From NCBI GenBank assembly GCA_963708735.1, contig CAVPTW010000007.1, positions 1-64,000 of the forward strand: 64,000 nt of DNA, read 5' to 3'. The notes beneath the pieces are model-generated. The model had not been told where the DNA came from, made no database searches, and saw only the letters and a list, made by a program, of their open reading frames with translations. The stretch comes from JAGPUQ01 sp963708735. GTDB lineage: Bacteria > Pseudomonadota > Gammaproteobacteria > Pseudomonadales > Porticoccaceae. Position 1 is the stretch's first letter. The number at the start of each line of letters is the position of its first letter. A program made the position numbers and the translations under genes. This document shows positions 34,630 to 42,346 of the stretch, piece after piece.

Positions 34630-35583
34630 TTACGGGTTCTCGGTTGCCGACGCGGGGATTGCGCCCTTGGGCCAGCGCCGCTTGAGGCAGACCCACTGCG
34701 CCGGATCCGTGCGGATCCATTCCTCGAAGCGCCGGTTGATCTCGGTGGTCATGGCGATCGCGCGCGGCTGTTCCTCCTGGATATCCTCCGGCACCTTGAT
34801 CGGTGGGCCGGCGGTGATGCGATAGCGATGATTCGGCAGGCGTTCGGTCCGCAGCGGAATCAGCGGCACCCGGGTGCGCAGGGCGAGGCGGGCGGCGAGG
34901 GTGTTGGTGGGCGCGGGAACGCCGAACAGGGGGATGGGTTCGCCTTCGTCCAGGCGCGTGTCCACCACCAGTCCCACGCACCGCCCCGCCGCCAGCTCCC
35001 GATGCAGGCGCAGCAGACCGCCGGTATTGGGGTAGAGATGAATGCCCGGAATCTTGCGCATGCGGTAAAACAGCTCGTGCAGGTACGGATTGGGTTCCTT
35101 CGCATAAAGATAGCTGGCCTCCATGCCGTGGTGGGGCACCATGGCGTTGCCCAGATTCCAGGCGCCGATATGGGCGGTGACAAAGAGAATGGGTTTTTTT
35201 GCGGCCAGCAGCGCAGCGGTGACCGGGTCGACAACAAATTCAAAGCGCCGTTCGCGCTCGGCGAGGATGCGGTCGGCGGCCAGCAGCTCGGCGGTCGCGA
35301 GTCCGAGATTGCGAAAGATCTGCTTCACCATGGCGCGGCGTTCGCGTGCACTTTGTTGCGGCAGCACGAAGCGCAGGTTGGCGTCGGCCTTGGCGGCCTT
35401 GGCGGTGTGGGGGCCAACCACACCGAACAGCCAGGACAGCAGCGCCCCGGCGCGCTCCGGGGACAGCAGGCGGGCGCTGCCGATCAAGGCCTTGAAAAAG
35501 TATCCCTCCACGGCCCACGCGGCCTGGCGCAGGGGCGGCCAGCGTTTGATCAGGCGCTTGGGGATCAGGTAGTACTCGGGCAT
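34630..35583 (-). CDS. LpxL/HtrB-family lipid acyltransferase with altered active site
   Basis: A 317-residue inner-membrane acyltransferase of the lipid A acyltransferase family: PILFVTAHIGAWNLGNAM, LYAKEPNPYLHELFYRMR, GLLRLHRELAAGRCVGLVVD, IPLFGVPAPTNTLAARLA and WIRTDPAQWVCLKRRWP. The family catalytic motif is H-x4-D/E (HFGNWE in LpxL); here it is H138-IGAW-N143, so the acidic residue is replaced by Asn. It may therefore use a different mechanism or substrate, such as an acyl-carrier-linked hydroxy fatty acid in this cluster. MPEYYLIPKR at 35583 is the start. The fatty acid hydroxylase gene ends 38 bp upstream. Confidence 0.85.
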   Translation of the reverse strand: MPEYYLIPKRLIKRWPPLRQAAWAVEGYFFKALIGSARLLSPERAGALLSWLFGVVGPHTAKAAKADANLRFVLPQQSARERRAMVKQIFRNLGLATAELLAADRILAERERRFEFVVDPVTAALLAAKKPILFVTAHIGAWNLGNAMVPHHGMEASYLYAKEPNPYLHELFYRMRKIPGIHLYPNTGGLLRLHRELAAGRCVGLVVDTRLDEGEPIPLFGVPAPTNTLAARLALRTRVPLIPLRTERLPNHRYRITAGPPIKVPEDIQEEQPRAIAMTTEINRRFEEWIRTDPAQWVCLKRRWPKGAIPASATENP

Positions 35584-35621
35584 GGCGAAGCGGGTTCCGG
35601 GGCGCAGCGGCGGATGGCGGC

Positions 35622-36224
35622 TCAACGGCCGGTGGTGCGAAACACGATGTCCCACAGCGGTGAGCTGACGCCGTAGCGGCCGGTCTGATCGGAATAATGG
35701 TGTTTCATGTGGTGGCGCTTGATCTGCTGGAACAGCTCAAGGCGCATCGAAAAATGATGGGTGGCGTAGTGAATGTAGTCGTACGCCAGATAGCCGACCA
35801 GAAAAAACGCGCCGAACGGCTCGGTCCAGGGCGCGGGTATCAGCAACTCGAACAGTGGCCAGATCATCGCCATGATCAGGATTGCGCCGGCCGGCGGCAT
35901 CACCAGGCGGGTTTTGTCCTGGGGGGATTCGTGATGGACGCCGTGAAACAGAAAGACCAGCCATTTGCCGAGCCGGGATTTGGCGGGGAAATGAAACACG
36001 AAGCGGTGCAGACCGTATTCGGTGAGGGTCCAGACCAGCAGCGCAGCCGCAGCCACCGGAAGCAGGTCGGTGAGCGACAGTCCGTGGAGCGTCACCGCGC
36101 GCCACAACAGCCAGCCGATTACCGGCGTCCACACCAGCAGCGGCACCACCGGATGCACATGGGTGAGGGCTTCCAGCAGATCATTGCGGAACAGGCGAAT
36201 GGAAGTTGCGCTTTTCGACGACAT
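35622..36224 (-). CDS. Fatty acid hydroxylase superfamily membrane protein
   Basis: A 200-residue integral membrane di-iron enzyme. Hydrophobic helices (about residues 25-45, 55-68, 108-150) alternate with the histidine boxes HRFVFHFP, FHGVHHESPQD, YIHYATHHFS and HHMKHHY, as in the sterol desaturase/fatty acid 2-hydroxylase (Scs7-like) family. It probably hydroxylates the acyl chain of a membrane lipid using O2. Gene order with the LpxL-like acyltransferase and fatty-acyl-AMP ligase supports an acyl-modification role. It is 35 bp downstream of the epimerase gene. Confidence 0.88.
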   Translation of the reverse strand: MSSKSATSIRLFRNDLLEALTHVHPVVPLLVWTPVIGWLLWRAVTLHGLSLTDLLPVAAAALLVWTLTEYGLHRFVFHFPAKSRLGKWLVFLFHGVHHESPQDKTRLVMPPAGAILIMAMIWPLFELLIPAPWTEPFGAFFLVGYLAYDYIHYATHHFSMRLELFQQIKRHHMKHHYSDQTGRYGVSSPLWDIVFRTTGR

Positions 36225-36259
36225 CCGTCACTCATCTCGTGGTGGGGTGGAAGGTTTGG

Positions 36260-37199
36260 TTAATGCCCATCGTCATCATGCAGTGTCTTGCGCATCCCTG
36301 CCGCCAGATCGACCCGGGGCTGCCAGTCGAGCGCGGCACCCAGTTCGCGCCAATCGCATACCCAGTCGGCATGGCGCAATTCCCGCACTTTACCGGGTGT
36401 CAACATGGGTGCGTAGCGCAACAGCGCCGCGGCAACCCAGTTTACTCCCGCGATCCCGTTGAGCACCACGGAGGGCACCCGGAAGGATCGCACCCGGCGC
36501 CCGCAGACGGCACTGGCAATGCGGACGATATCCGACCAGCTGTAACCCGCGTCCATCGGATCGCTCAGCGTAAAAATTCGCCGTGGCAGCGAACTCCGTG
36601 GCCAGCCAGCGCAGGACCACGGTCGCCAGGTCGTCGATGTAGAGCACCGAGACGCGGTCCGTAACACGGCCGGGCAGCGGTGCAATGCCGCGCGCCATCA
36701 GGCGAAACAGCGGCAGCAGTTCGCGGTCGCCGGGCCCGTACACGGCGGGAGGCCGCAGGATGGTCCAGGCGACGGTGTCGCCGCTCGCCGTCACCACTTG
36801 CTCGCCGGCGAATTTGCTGGCCGCATAGGGCGACAGCTGCGGTTCCCGTGCCGCGAGCGACGACAGCGCCAGCAGTCGCGGAGGGGTGTCGGACATCTTG
36901 ATGGCCTGTATCAGATGTCTGTTGCCCAGCACATTGGCGGGCGCGAAATCCGCCAGGGTGCGCCCGCGCACGGTGCCCGCGCAGTGGATCACCGCCGCAC
37001 AGCCGGCGAGCAATTGTCCCAGCGCTAGCGGCGCGGCGAGGTCGCCGGGAACGATATCGACGCCGGCGCGCACCAGTGACTGCGCCTGTCCGGGTGAGCG
37101 CACCAGGGCGCGTACTCGAAACCCTGACGCCCGCAGGCGGAAACACAGGTTGCTGCCGATGAAGCCGGTTGCGCCGGTGATCGCAATGAGCGGCGCCAC
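36260..37199 (-). CDS. NAD-dependent epimerase/dehydratase, apparent frameshift
   Basis: An extended short-chain dehydrogenase of about 310 residues. The N-terminal part reads LIAITGATGFIGSNLCFRLR (NAD-binding GxxGxxG), VIHCAGTVRG, LALSSLAARE, SPYAASKFAGE (YxxxK catalytic pair) and RPPAVYGPGDRELL. Near 36575-36585, at a short T-run, the frame shifts: TEFAATAN continues as RIFTLSDPMDAGYSWSDIVR and LRHADWVCDWRELGAALDW. GTG 37199, 30 bp after the ligase stop, is the likely start. Either the sequence has an indel error or the gene is inactive. It would reduce or epimerise a sugar, sterol-like or acyl intermediate. Confidence 0.75.
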
Positions 37200-37228
37200 C
37201 GGCGGGTGCGGGCGTGCCGTGCGTTCGA

Positions 37229-38983
37229 TCAGGCCGACGCCGCGGTGGGCAGTGCCGTCTCTGCCGACAGCTCGTTGATGAACAACAGGCGTGCGCGGGC
37301 ACGGGACAACTTGCCGGACGAGGTGCGGGGCAGATAACTTCTGGGCACCAGCTGGATATGGCATTCGAGCGCCAGTTCCTGCCGGAGCAGGCGCGTCAGC
37401 CGGGCGATGAGGTCGGCGCGGCGCTCGGGCTTGGTTTCCCGGCACTCCACCATCAACACGCACTCGTCACCCTCGGCACCGGGCGCGGCAAATGCCACCG
37501 AACCATCGAGGCGGACTTCGGGCTGGGTTTCGGCGAGCTGTTCGATATCCTGGGGCCAGATGTTGCGGCCGCGAATGATGATGAGATCCTTCTGACGGCC
37601 GGTGATGGTCAGGGCACCGTTGACCAGATAGCCGATGTCCCCGGTGTTCAGCCAGCCGCTTTCATCCAGAACCGCACGGGTTTCCTCGGGCATTTCAAAG
37701 TAGCCCGACATCACGCTGGGCCCGCGCAGATGAACCACTCCGCTTTCGAGGTCACCCAGGACGTCGCCATCCTCATTGCGGATCTCGACTTCGTAGCCGG
37801 GCAGCGGAATCCCGCAGCCGACGAAGCGCCGCCCCCGACCTTCGGCCGCATGATCCGGGTCGAGCAGTACCACCCGGTTGTTTTCATAGAGCTCGTCGGT
37901 GTCCACCATCACGGTGTTGTGGCCCGAATCGAGCGGTGAAAAGCTGATCCCGAGCGTGCACTCGGCCATCCCGTAGCAGGCGAGGAATGCGCGCGCGTCG
38001 AATCCCGCCGGCGCCAGGGTTTTTGCGAAATAATCCAGGGTCTCGGGTCGGATCATCTCGGCACCGACGCCCGCCACGCGCCAGTGGCGCAAGTCGTACT
38101 TCTCCGCTTCGCCGGGACCGAGCCGGCGCGCGCACAGGTCGTAGCCAAAGGGTGGCGCAAAGGATACGGTTGCCCGGGTTTGCGTCATGAGATTGAGCCA
38201 CTGCCGTGGGCGCATGGCGAAGTCGCGTGTGTCCAGGTAGTCGACGGAGACCTGCGCGGCCACCGGCACCAACACGAAACCCACCAGGCCCATGTCGTGA
38301 TAGAACGGCAGCCACGAGAAGCAGCGGTCGCCCGACACCAGTTTGACGCCGTGCTGAACGATGCCGGCCAGATTCGCCATCACCGTGTGTTGCCGGATCA
38401 CTACGCCGCGTGGGAAGCGGGTGCTGCCGGAGGTGTACTGGATATAGGCGATGTTGTTCGGATCCTGCGCCGGCAGCGCTTGCTGCTCGGCGGCCGGGAG
38501 TCGATAAAAGCTGTCCGGATCCGCCACCATGCGCAGGCCGAGTCCAGCGCTGGCTTCTTCAAGAAACGGCAGATAGCCCGTGGAGGCCACGGCGATACTC
38601 GCGTGACTGCCGGCGAGCAGGCGCTGCAGCTGGGCGACATAGGACGTATGGGCGCCGAGCTTGACCGAGGCGGGCAGCGGGACGGGAACCAGACCGGCGT
38701 ACTGGCAGGCGTAAAAAAAGCGCAGGAAATGCGGGTCGGTTTCGGCAACCAGCGCCACGCGGTCGCCCTGGGACAGGCCCAGGGCGAGAAGCTTGCGGGC
38801 CAGCGCCACGGCATCGGCACGCAGCGATCGGTACGACAATCGCGTCTGAATCGTGCCTTGTCCGGAATAAAAATTAGCGCCGGTCGAGCCCAGGGCCGCG
38901 TAGTCCAGGGCCTCGGCAAGGGTGGCGAAATCGGCGGCGCGAAATGCGAGCCTGTGGAGCGTGGGCGTCGGTTCCAGGCGCAA
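37229..38983 (-). CDS. Fatty-acyl-AMP ligase (FAAL)
   Basis: A 584-residue adenylate-forming enzyme that activates a fatty acid as acyl-AMP, normally for loading onto an acyl carrier protein. Motifs: YIQYTSGSTRFPRGVVI (P-loop), WLPFYHDMGLVGFVLVPV, FLACYGMAECTLGIS, WLNTGDIGYLVNGALTITGR and the C-terminal YLPRTSSGKLSR with the catalytic Lys. LSYRSLRADAVALARKLLALG and PLPASVKLGAHTSYVAQLQ near the N-terminus place it with FAALs rather than CoA ligases. The TTG start follows GGAGG by seven bases. It is the first gene of the minus-strand lipid operon. Confidence 0.9.
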   Translation of the reverse strand: MRLEPTPTLHRLAFRAADFATLAEALDYAALGSTGANFYSGQGTIQTRLSYRSLRADAVALARKLLALGLSQGDRVALVAETDPHFLRFFYACQYAGLVPVPLPASVKLGAHTSYVAQLQRLLAGSHASIAVASTGYLPFLEEASAGLGLRMVADPDSFYRLPAAEQQALPAQDPNNIAYIQYTSGSTRFPRGVVIRQHTVMANLAGIVQHGVKLVSGDRCFSWLPFYHDMGLVGFVLVPVAAQVSVDYLDTRDFAMRPRQWLNLMTQTRATVSFAPPFGYDLCARRLGPGEAEKYDLRHWRVAGVGAEMIRPETLDYFAKTLAPAGFDARAFLACYGMAECTLGISFSPLDSGHNTVMVDTDELYENNRVVLLDPDHAAEGRGRRFVGCGIPLPGYEVEIRNEDGDVLGDLESGVVHLRGPSVMSGYFEMPEETRAVLDESGWLNTGDIGYLVNGALTITGRQKDLIIIRGRNIWPQDIEQLAETQPEVRLDGSVAFAAPGAEGDECVLMVECRETKPERRADLIARLTRLLRQELALECHIQLVPRSYLPRTSSGKLSRARARLLFINELSAETALPTAASA

Positions 38984-39337
38984 GCGAAATCCTCCGGGTT
39001 AGCGCATCGAAAATCTGAGTGCTGCTGCGTCCGTCTTGGGGGCGCGTGCAGCGAATACCAGATCACCGGCAAACAGATCCCGGGATCGGGGGCCCGAATC
39101 CGGGGCAAGCATGTGGGATGGTTGCCTGGCGACGGGCGGTCTCTGCCATCTGGCGAGCTGAATACACCGCAATGTGTGACGCAAAAACGCAGGACCCCAG
39201 TGTGTCCGCGTTTTGTTAAGGCCTATCTGCCAGCTCTCCGACATTTGATGTGTGGTCCAGGACCCATGCCACATGGCTTGGGCCAACCATAGTCGACGGA
39301 CATTATAGAAAACTTAAGAGAAAGCTTGAGAAAGCCG
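38984..39337. other. 354 bp intergenic region
   Basis: Contains the leader and promoter region of the minus-strand lipid operon and the 3' flank of proS. I find no gene. ACTTAAGAGAAA and GCTTGAGAAAG (about 39310-39332) form a short imperfect direct repeat close to the proS stop. No clear intrinsic terminator is visible. Confidence 0.4.
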
Positions 39338-41047
39338 TCAGGATTGTGTGGCGAGCCAGGCCGCGACCGTGTCGATGCTGAGCTCGGTCTGGGTGCCATC
39401 GCGACGGTTGCGGCATTCCACATTGCCGTCCGCCAATCCGCGTTCGCCCACCACCAGGACGGTGGGAATGCCAATGAGTTCGACATCGGCGAGCATCGCA
39501 CCGAGGCGCGCCTTGGGACGGTCCATCAGCAGAACCTCGTGGCCGGCAGCGACGAGCTCGTCATACAGGCGTTCGCTGGTGTCGCGTACCCGATCGGACT
39601 GATGCGCATTGACGGGGACGATGGCCACGGCGAAAGGCGCCATTCCGGGCGGCCAGACGATGCCGCGGGCGTCGTGATGCTGCTCGATCGCGGCGGCCAC
39701 GACGCGGCTTATGCCGATGCCATAGCAGCCCATCACCATGACCTGTTCGCGACCGCTATCGTCGGTTATGCGGGCATTCATCGCCTGGCTGTACTTGGTG
39801 CCCAACTGAAAAATATGTCCGACTTCAATACCGCGTCGGATAACGAGTCGTCCGTTACCGTCCGGACTGGGATCGCCGGCAACCACGTCGCGGATGTCGG
39901 CGGCCGTGGGAAGCGGACAATCCCGCTCCCAGTTCGCGCCTGTCAGATGGTAACCATCCCGATTGGCGCCGCACACGAAATCGGCACAGGCCAGGGCGGC
40001 GTGATCGGCGATGATGTCGAGCGGCAGCTTTAGCGGACCCAGGGAGCCGGGGCCGCAGCCGGTTGCCGCGCGGATTTCCGCGTCAGTCGCCAGGCACAGG
40101 GGACTTTCGACCTCGGGCAGCTTCTCGGCTTTGATCGCGTTGAGCTGGTGGTCGCCGCGCAGCACCAGGGCGACCAGTTGCCCTGGTTTGCTGCCTTTGA
40201 CGATCAGGGTTTTGAGGATCCGCTCCGCAGGTCGTCCCAGGCAGGCGCTCACCGCATCGATGCTGTGCTGGCCCGGGGTTGCCACCTCCTGCAGCGGTTG
40301 GGTCGGCGCGGGCCGCGCCTGCGCTGGCGGCAGTGCCGGTGCGAGTTCGACGTTGGCGGCGTAATCGCTGGTATCCGAAATCGCGATGGCATCCTCGCCG
40401 GCATCGGCGAGGACGTGAAATTCATGGGAGTGACTGCCGCCGATGCTGCCGGTGTCGGCGAGCACCGCGCGAAACTCGACGCCCAGGCGGGTGAAGACGT
40501 TGGCGTAGGCGGTGTACATGCGCTGATAGGTTTCGGCGAGACTGGCCTGATCGACGTGAAACGAATAGGCGTCCTTCATGATGAACTCGCGCGCCCGCAT
40601 TACGCCGAAGCGAGGGCGGATTTCGTCGCGGAACTTGGTCTGGATCTGATAAAAATTGGCGGGCAGATCGCGGTAGCTGCGGATCTCGTTGCGTATCAGA
40701 TCGGTGATGATTTCCTCGTGGGTCGGACCGAGGCAGAACGGGCGCTGGTGCCGGTCCTCGATGCGCAGCAGCTCGGGGCCATATTGCTCCCAGCGCCCGG
40801 ATTCCTGCCACAGGTCGGCCGGTTGCACCACCGGCATCAGGACTTCCTGTGCGCCCGCGGCGTCCATTTCCTCGCGCACGATGGCTTCCACCTTGCGCAA
40901 GACGCGCAGACCCAGCGGCAGCCAACTGTACAGTCCGGCCGCGAGTTTGCGGATCATGCCGGCGCGCAGCATCAGCTGATGGCTGATGATCTCCGCTTCC
41001 GCTGGAGTTTCCTTGAGCGTGGGCATGAGCAGACGGCTTGCGCGCAT
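39338..41047 (-). CDS. proS: Prolyl-tRNA synthetase
   Basis: A 569-residue class II aminoacyl-tRNA synthetase of the bacterial type with an inserted YbaK-like editing domain. MRASRLLMPTLKETPAEAE is a typical start. Motif 1 region MIRKLAAGLYSWLPLG, motif 2 FRDEIRPRFGVMRAREF and motif 3 VMGCYGIGISRVVAA are all present; the insert (about residues 225-400) holds KTLIVKGSKPGQLVALV. Length is normal. The gene is monocistronic, between the lipid cluster and the HU gene. Confidence 0.97.
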   Translation of the reverse strand: MRASRLLMPTLKETPAEAEIISHQLMLRAGMIRKLAAGLYSWLPLGLRVLRKVEAIVREEMDAAGAQEVLMPVVQPADLWQESGRWEQYGPELLRIEDRHQRPFCLGPTHEEIITDLIRNEIRSYRDLPANFYQIQTKFRDEIRPRFGVMRAREFIMKDAYSFHVDQASLAETYQRMYTAYANVFTRLGVEFRAVLADTGSIGGSHSHEFHVLADAGEDAIAISDTSDYAANVELAPALPPAQARPAPTQPLQEVATPGQHSIDAVSACLGRPAERILKTLIVKGSKPGQLVALVLRGDHQLNAIKAEKLPEVESPLCLATDAEIRAATGCGPGSLGPLKLPLDIIADHAALACADFVCGANRDGYHLTGANWERDCPLPTAADIRDVVAGDPSPDGNGRLVIRRGIEVGHIFQLGTKYSQAMNARITDDSGREQVMVMGCYGIGISRVVAAAIEQHHDARGIVWPPGMAPFAVAIVPVNAHQSDRVRDTSERLYDELVAAGHEVLLMDRPKARLGAMLADVELIGIPTVLVVGERGLADGNVECRNRRDGTQTELSIDTVAAWLATQS

Positions 41048-41201
41048 CGAATATATCCGGTCGGAGGCGTTGCGAAGGGGCGCTTATTCTAACAGGCGGG
41101 CACGGCGGCGGCAGATGTGGATTGGTGCGGCGGGTATTCGTACCGGACCTGTGTCGGTGCAACCGCAGTGCGGGAAGCAGTGATGTGTGCCGATCTGGAA
41201 C

Positions 41202-41225
41202 CAGCCCCGGCGAACCGGGGCTGGG
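41202..41225 (-). terminator. Terminator-like hairpin downstream of the HU gene
   Basis: CCAGCCCCGG and CCGGGGCTGG form a perfect 10 bp stem around a four-base loop (CGAA on the plus strand), 18 bp past the HU stop codon. On the minus strand it is followed only by TTCC, a weak U-tract, so efficiency is uncertain. Confidence 0.55.
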
Positions 41226-41242
41226 TAAAGCTGCCGCAAGAC

Positions 41243-41683
41243 TCAGTTGGTCATGTCCTTCAGGGCTTTGAGCGCAAGCACTTTCACTGCGGTGCTCGCA
41301 GGGCGCGCCTGAAAGGTTGTTTCCTGGCCGGTGAAGGGGTTGATTCCCTTGCGGGCTTTACGTGCCGGCTTTTTGACCGTCTTGATCTTGAGCAGGCCGG
41401 GCAGGGTGAACTCGCCGACGCCGCGCTTCTTGATGTGGCGCTCGATCAGGGAACTGAGTTCCGCCAGTACATCAGCGACCTGCTTTTTGCCAAGGCCGGT
41501 GTTGGTGGCCATCTCGGCGAGAATCTGCGCTTTGGTGAGTTTCTCGGTAATGACGGTGGTCTTGCGGGGTGGTGCAGCAACGGGTTTTGCCGGAGCCTTG
41601 GCGGCCGGCTTTGCCTTCGCGGCGGGTTTTGCCGTGGCGGCTTTTTTGGCCGGGGCCTTTGGGGCGGTTTTTGTGGCAGCCAT
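41243..41683 (-). CDS. HU-family DNA-binding protein with Ala/Lys/Pro-rich N-terminal tail
   Basis: A 146-residue nucleoid protein in two parts. Residues 1-40 are a basic tail of PAKKAATAKPAAKAKPAAKA type, like eukaryotic histone H1 or bacterial AlgP. From residue 45, TEKLTKAQILAEMATNTGLG and KKQVADVLAELSSLIERHI form the HU fold, with the DNA-binding arm FTLPGLLKIKTVKKPARKAR and KGINPFTGQETTFQARPA. HU bends DNA; the tail probably adds non-specific neutralising contacts. It is alone on the minus strand and has a hairpin downstream. Confidence 0.9.
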   Translation of the reverse strand: MAATKTAPKAPAKKAATAKPAAKAKPAAKAPAKPVAAPPRKTTVITEKLTKAQILAEMATNTGLGKKQVADVLAELSSLIERHIKKRGVGEFTLPGLLKIKTVKKPARKARKGINPFTGQETTFQARPASTAVKVLALKALKDMTN

Positions 41684-41923
41684 AAATAATCCCTTGTTGA
41701 TCCAATTGTTGATCGAAGTTGAACGTCTGGACGGGTTTCACGCCGGTTAAAGCCGGCAATCCGGCGGATGCAAGTCACCCGCGAACCTATATAAAGCATT
41801 GAAAATTGGCTCGCAAGCGGTTTTGCTGCCAAAGCTTGTTTTTTCCCGAAGAATCACCAAATTCCGTCGCTGCACTGCGGCCGCGCCCGTTATTTGTGCA
41901 CTCTTGATACGTGCTGGCGCCGG

Positions 41924-41952
41924 TTCCGGGGACTGGGGGTGCGGAGTATAAT
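41924..41952 (+). promoter_or_regulatory. Promoter of the fmdB-like/aspS operon
   Basis: A perfect -10 box TATAAT at 41947-41952 is preceded after 17 bases by a weak -35 TTCCGG. Transcription would begin about 65 bases before the start codon at 42026. Confidence 0.6.
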
Positions 41953-42025
41953 GCGCCCCATTTTGTCGTCTTGTCCCCGGCGCCGCCGCACGGAACGACT
42001 GCAATTTTCTGGAGGTGATCTTCCG

Positions 42026-42346
42026 ATGCCAATCTACGAATACGTGTGCCAGGACTGTGGGCATGAGCTCGAAGCGATCCAGAAGGTCGCGGACCCGCAG
42101 CTCGTGGACTGTCCGGCGTGTAGCCATGCCAGCCTCAAAAAGAAACTGACTGCCAGCGCGTTCCGGTTAAGCGGCAGCGGTTGGTACGAAACCGATTTCA
42201 AGACGGGCGACAAAAAGCGCAATCTGGCGGCTGATCCCAACACCAAGCCGGCGGCAAAGGAGGATGGTGCCGGCAGCGCCAAATCCGCGGGCGAGACCAG
42301 CGCTCCAGCGCCGAAGACCACCGCCGCCACAGCCGCGACGCCATGA
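42026..42346 (+). CDS. FmdB-family zinc-ribbon protein
   Basis: A 106-residue protein. The N-terminal zinc ribbon has two CxxC knuckles: YEYVCQDCGHELEAIQK and VDCPACSHASLKKKLTASAF, followed by FRLSGSGWYETDFK, all typical of the FmdB putative regulatory family. The C-terminal third is a low-complexity Ala/Lys/Thr tail. GGAGGTGAT at 42011-42019 gives a strong ribosome-binding site. The stop overlaps the aspS start (ATGA); this pairing with aspS is widespread in proteobacteria. Molecular role is unknown. Confidence 0.9.
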   Translation: MPIYEYVCQDCGHELEAIQKVADPQLVDCPACSHASLKKKLTASAFRLSGSGWYETDFKTGDKKRNLAADPNTKPAAKEDGAGSAKSAGETSAPAPKTTAATAATP

